From assembly GCF_047730065.1 (NCBI RefSeq), contig NZ_CP159829.1:186001-250000 (forward strand): DNA of 64,000 bases. Direction: 5' to 3'. This DNA comes from Njordibacter sp028825405 (lineage in GTDB: Bacteria; Pseudomonadota; Gammaproteobacteria; Pseudomonadales; Balneatricaceae). The stretch's first letter is position 1. Every line of letters begins with the position of its first letter. The translations under genes and the position numbers were made by a program. Below, in pieces: positions 60,704 to 64,000 of this stretch. The notes beneath the pieces are model-generated. The model searched no databases, had not been told where the DNA came from, and was given only the letters and a program-made list of their open reading frames with translations.

Positions 60704-62488
60704 ATGTTGCCTAATATTCTTCACATCCCAAAGCAAATGCCTATCACCCCTTTGTTTGATAAAATCGAGGGTGTACATGATTTGCGTCGGCTAAAGCCTG
60801 CGCAATTACCACAACTCGCTTATGAATTACGTTTGGCCTTGTTATATAGTGTGGGTCAAACAGGGGGCCATTTGGGTGCAGGCCTAGGGGTCGTTGAACT
60901 CACTATTGCCTTACACTATTTACTTAATACCCCCACTGATCGACTCATTTGGGATGTAGGTCATCAGGCCTATCCTCATAAAATGCTCACTGGTCGCAAG
61001 CAGGCCATGTTGTCCATGCGCCAGGCCGGTGGTTTAGCACCCTTCCCTAAACGGGAAGAAAGCCCATTTGATGCTTTTGGGGTGGGTCATGCCAGTACAT
61101 CCATTAGCGCTTTATTAGGCATGGTCTTGGCCAGTAAAAATCCTCTGGCTCGTCATGTTGCTGTCATTGGTGATGGTGCCCTTACCGCGGGTATGGCTTT
61201 TGAAGCATTAAATCATATGGCTCACTGCCAAGCGAATGCTCTTATCATTGTTAACGACAATGACATGGCTATTGATGAAAACTTAGGTGGATTAGCCACC
61301 TTTTTAGATGACCAACATGGCCATGGTGGGCCATCACAATGGTTTACAGCCCTCGGATTTACCTACCGAGGCCCTGTTGATGGGCACAATTTAACACAAT
61401 TAATGGCCGCCATTACAGAACTACAAAAACTGCCGGGACCCAAGCTGTTGCACATTCACACCCTCAAAGGAAAGGGTTATGAACCTGCTGAAAATGATCC
61501 AGTGGGCTACCATGCTTTAGCAAAAATTGACCCCATTGAAGCTGTGGTGACAAAGCATGGAGCCACCTATGCCCAGGTATTTGGCCAGTGGGTTTGCGAT
61601 CAAGCCGACACAGATGATCGATTGATGGCAATTACTCCAGCCATGATTGGTGGTTCAGGGCTTGAACCTTTTGCTCAGCAATATGCGACTCGTTTGTTTG
61701 ATGTGGCTATAGCCGAGCAACACGCACTAACTTTAGCTGCTGGCATGGCATGCGAAGGCGCTAAACCGGTAGTGGCGATTTATTCTACCTTTTTGCAACG
61801 TGGTTATGATCAATTGATCCACGATATTGTATTACAGGATTTGGATATATTGCTCGCTATTGACCGCGCTGGCGTGGTCGGTGAAGACGGTGCGACGCAC
61901 ACAGGTGCATATGATCTAGCTTTCTTACGATGCTTGCCTAATCTGCTGGTGATGGCGCCAAGTAGTGCAGCTGAAACTTCGGCCATGCTCAGTTTTGGTT
62001 TTCATCATCAGGGACCAGCAGCAGTGCGTTACCCTCGGGGTGAGGCTTTTGCCGAATTACCCTTGGTAACTCCAATAGAATTAGGTAAAGGTCAGGTGCT
62101 GCAAACAGCGATTAAGCCTGATGCTCTTGCCATATTGAATTTTGGTGCTTTGTTAGATAAGGCAATTGTGGTGGCAGAGGCACATGGTGCCACCTTGGTT
62201 GATATGCGCTTTGTTAAACCCTTAGATGAAGCTCTGCTGCACCAATTATTAAACCAACACCTGGGTTTTGTGACCATAGAGGATCATAGCTGTATTGGTG
62301 GCGCAGGTTCGGCAGTGAGCGAATGGCTAGTGCAACAAAAATCAAAAGTCAGGTTGCTGTGTTTAGGCCATGAAGATGCTGCTTTGCCCCACGGAAGTCG
62401 TGATCAGGGGCTGCACCATACGGGCTTGTCCACCACCAAAATGGTGGCTAGGGTAGCCGAATGGCAGGCCCAATTATTGGCCGAATAA
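60704..62488 (+). CDS. dxs: 1-deoxy-D-xylulose-5-phosphate synthase
   Basis: Dxs makes DXP from pyruvate and glyceraldehyde 3-phosphate with thiamine diphosphate, the first step of the MEP isoprenoid pathway. The 594-residue product has GGHLGAGLGVVELTIALHYL, IWDVGHQAYPHKMLTGR, the TPP motif GDGALTAGMAFEALNHM (156-172) to NDNDMAIDENLGG, and the transketolase-like pyrimidine domain (AIAEQHALTLAAGMA). The ATG at 60704 lies 4 bases after the ispA stop; an ATG at 60737 is an alternative, as the first 11 residues are atypical. Its end overlaps the convergent ribA by 15 bases. Confidence 0.96.
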   Translation: MLPNILHIPKQMPITPLFDKIEGVHDLRRLKPAQLPQLAYELRLALLYSVGQTGGHLGAGLGVVELTIALHYLLNTPTDRLIWDVGHQAYPHKMLTGRKQAMLSMRQAGGLAPFPKREESPFDAFGVGHASTSISALLGMVLASKNPLARHVAVIGDGALTAGMAFEALNHMAHCQANALIIVNDNDMAIDENLGGLATFLDDQHGHGGPSQWFTALGFTYRGPVDGHNLTQLMAAITELQKLPGPKLLHIHTLKGKGYEPAENDPVGYHALAKIDPIEAVVTKHGATYAQVFGQWVCDQADTDDRLMAITPAMIGGSGLEPFAQQYATRLFDVAIAEQHALTLAAGMACEGAKPVVAIYSTFLQRGYDQLIHDIVLQDLDILLAIDRAGVVGEDGATHTGAYDLAFLRCLPNLLVMAPSSAAETSAMLSFGFHHQGPAAVRYPRGEAFAELPLVTPIELGKGQVLQTAIKPDALAILNFGALLDKAIVVAEAHGATLVDMRFVKPLDEALLHQLLNQHLGFVTIEDHSCIGGAGSAVSEWLVQQKSKVRLLCLGHEDAALPHGSRDQGLHHTGLSTTKMVARVAEWQAQLLAE

Positions 62489-63064
62489 GTGGTCAAGCTT
62501 ACTTGCCTTAGTGGCCAGATAGTCTGTGTTATGGCTATTCTCTCCTACTTCTATGGCTTGGCGTTGCGTCACCACAATACCAAGGTCTGTCAGAGCCTTG
62601 ATTTTTTTGGGATTATTAGTCATTAAGATGACCTCCTTGATGCCTAGGTGATCTAACATGTCTTTGGTCATGTCATAATGTCGCAAATCCGCATCAAAGC
62701 CTAAACGCTGGTTGGCTTCTACTGTATCTGCGCCTTGGTCTTGTAGGTTATAGGCTTTAATTTTGTTCAGTAAACCAATGCCGCGACCTTCTTGGCGCAA
62801 GTACAAAACCACACCACGGCCTTCTTTAGCAATGCGTTTGAGAGCTTCTTGTAGCTGAGAACCGCAATCGCAGCGCAGGCTAAATAAGGCATCACCCGTT
62901 AAACACTCGGAGTGCAAGCGTGTCAGCACAGTAGCGCCGTCATTAAGTACGCCCATGCTCAGGACCAGATGTTCTTTACCCATTTCACTATCAACAAAAC
63001 CATGCATATCAAAAGTGCCATAAGGGGTCGGTAGCAAGGAGGAGCTAACATGGGAAGTGGACAC
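62474..63064 (-). CDS. ribA: GTP cyclohydrolase II
   Basis: RibA opens the imidazole ring of GTP, the first step of riboflavin synthesis. The 196-residue product has the zinc site in SECLTGDALFSLRCDCGSQL (three Cys), the catalytic region YLRQEGRGIGLLNKIKAYNLQD, and TNNPKKIKAL near the C-terminus. The start is GTG at 63064 after AAGGA at 6 bases; no ATG is available in the N-terminal part. No FMN riboswitch is visible upstream. A CCCCA-N7-TGGGG hairpin lies in the leader at 63104-63120. Confidence 0.96.
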   Translation of the reverse strand: MSTSHVSSSLLPTPYGTFDMHGFVDSEMGKEHLVLSMGVLNDGATVLTRLHSECLTGDALFSLRCDCGSQLQEALKRIAKEGRGVVLYLRQEGRGIGLLNKIKAYNLQDQGADTVEANQRLGFDADLRHYDMTKDMLDHLGIKEVILMTNNPKKIKALTDLGIVVTQRQAIEVGENSHNTDYLATKASKLDHLFGQ

Positions 63065-63196
63065 AGGAATTCCTTAAGTAACAACGATAAAAAAATATAA
63101 TATCCCCATTAAGATTGGGGCTACAAACCATATCACAAGTGGCTAGATGGCAAAATACTAAGACTGCGCTTTTCCCCTTTTAATGACGTCTCAGGG

Positions 63197-63202
63197 TATA
63201 AT
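63197..63202 (+). promoter_or_regulatory. -10 element of the ettA promoter
   Basis: A perfect TATAAT, about 34 bases before the ettA ATG. I see no good -35 match at 16-18 bases upstream, so the promoter call rests on the -10 alone. Confidence 0.4.
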
Positions 63203-63235
63203 AGATGCATATTTTTGAATTAATCAGGAAATCAC

Positions 63236-64000
63236 ATGGCGCAGTTTGTGTATACGATGAATCGGGTTGGAAAAGTAGTACCACCCAAGCGTGAAATTTT
63301 AAAGAATATCTCTTTGTCCTTTTTTCCTGGTGCCAAAATTGGTGTCTTAGGTTTGAACGGTTCGGGTAAATCAAGCTTACTGCGTATCATGGCTGGTGTT
63401 GACACAGAATTTAATGGTGAAGCCCGCCCACAGCCAGGTATTAATGTGGGTTATCTAGAACAAGAGCCCAAACTGGATGACTCTAAAACTGTGCGTGAAG
63501 TGGTTGAGGAAGCTGTGGCTGAAGCAAAAAATGCTTTAACTGCTTTAGATGCTGTCTATGCCGCCTATGCAGAACCTGATGCAGACTTTGACGCTTTGGC
63601 TGCTGAGCAAGCGAAATTAGAAGATATCATCCAAGCCAGTGACGCGCACAATCTTGAACGCACCTTAGAAGTGGCTGCTGAAGCCTTACGTTTGCCTGCT
63701 TGGGACGAAAATGTAGCCCATTTGTCGGGTGGTGAGCGCCGCCGTGTAGCCTTGTGCCGTTTACTTTTGAATAAACCGGATATGTTGTTGCTAGATGAGC
63801 CCACAAACCATCTGGATGCTGAATCTGTGGCTTGGCTTGAGCGTTTTCTGGTGGATTATAATGGCACCGTGGTGGCTATTACCCACGATCGCTATTTCTT
63901 GGATAACGCAGCAGGATGGATATTAGAGCTAGACCGCGGTCATGGCATCCCTTATGAAGGTAATTATTCGTCATGGTTGGAGCAAAAAGAAGCGCGCTTA
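63236..64000 (+). CDS. ettA: Energy-dependent translational throttle protein EttA, 5' part
   Basis: EttA is an ABC-F ATPase that binds the ribosome E site and gates elongation by energy state. About 255 residues are present before the window ends. They begin MAQFVYTMNRVGKVVPPKR, typical of EttA, then Walker A GLNGSGKSS, the arm region (EEAVAEAKNALTALDAVYAAYAEP), LSGGERRRVALCRLL and Walker B LLLDEPTNHLDAESVAWLE, then THDRYFLDNA. The ATG at 63236 follows AGGA at 6 bases. The second ABC domain lies outside the window. Confidence 0.96.
   Translation, partial: MAQFVYTMNRVGKVVPPKREILKNISLSFFPGAKIGVLGLNGSGKSSLLRIMAGVDTEFNGEARPQPGINVGYLEQEPKLDDSKTVREVVEEAVAEAKNALTALDAVYAAYAEPDADFDALAAEQAKLEDIIQASDAHNLERTLEVAAEALRLPAWDENVAHLSGGERRRVALCRLLLNKPDMLLLDEPTNHLDAESVAWLERFLVDYNGTVVAITHDRYFLDNAAGWILELDRGHGIPYEGNYSSWLEQKEARL

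Noticed and set aside
63065..63235. FMN riboswitch upstream of ribA
   Set aside because: The conserved RFN element segments are missing; only a simple hairpin is seen.

Overview
The window is a dense chromosomal segment of a free-living marine-type gammaproteobacterium in the Pseudomonadales/Oceanospirillales sphere. This follows from several neighbourhoods and families: argS-SPOR(ftsN-like)-hslV-hslU, rpoH-ftsX-ftsE-ftsY/rsmD, rdgB-hemW with DUF4426 and yggT, xseB-ispA-dxs, a Pseudomonas-style arginine succinyltransferase (ast/aru) operon with two AstA subunits, a 180-kDa-class NAD-glutamate dehydrogenase, and an AraC-type ArgR. I see no rRNA, tRNA, CRISPR, prophage or insertion sequence.

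Layout. 1-3.6 kb: 5' part of glnA behind a consensus sigma-54 promoter, then typA and a small lipoprotein. 3.8-11.3 kb: a PHA-system protein, hslVU behind a heat-shock promoter, an FtsN-like protein, argS, priA and rpmE. 11.4-21.9 kb: SulP transporter, YbbP/YbbA/TesA, rpoH, ftsX, ftsE, ftsY, rsmD. 22-26.5 kb: small accessory genes (MOSC protein, lipoprotein, CPXCG protein, 1-Cys peroxiredoxin, two acetyltransferases, a flavoprotein). 26.5-40.2 kb: arginine catabolism (gdhB, astC, an M20 hydrolase, two astA, astD, astB) with divergent argR. 40.3-40.9 kb: marC. 40.9-54.1 kb: an uncharacterised catabolic and uptake cluster. 54.1-64 kb: sdaA with a structured leader, an XRE-cupin regulator, then housekeeping genes (rdgB, hemW, yggT, xseB, ispA, dxs, ribA, ettA).

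How the genes work together. The ast genes convert arginine to succinyl-ornithine, then succinylglutamate and glutamate, and GdhB feeds glutamate into the TCA cycle as 2-oxoglutarate. Tandem ArgR-type half-sites precede gdhB. The last ast step, normally done by AstE, appears to be covered by a CPG2-like M20 hydrolase encoded inside the operon.

The most unusual region is 40.9-54.1 kb. A LacI-family regulator, a complete CUT1-type ABC importer, a histidinol-dehydrogenase-family alcohol dehydrogenase, four SnoaL/NTF2-like proteins, a bicupin, an alpha/beta hydrolase and an RraA/aldolase-family protein lie in three tightly coupled transcription units. The divergent importer promoters share a 20-bp, CG-centred, near-identical motif that looks like the regulator's operator. 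I infer an uncharacterised pathway for importing and degrading a polyol- or sugar-like compound; the substrate cannot be read from the sequence.
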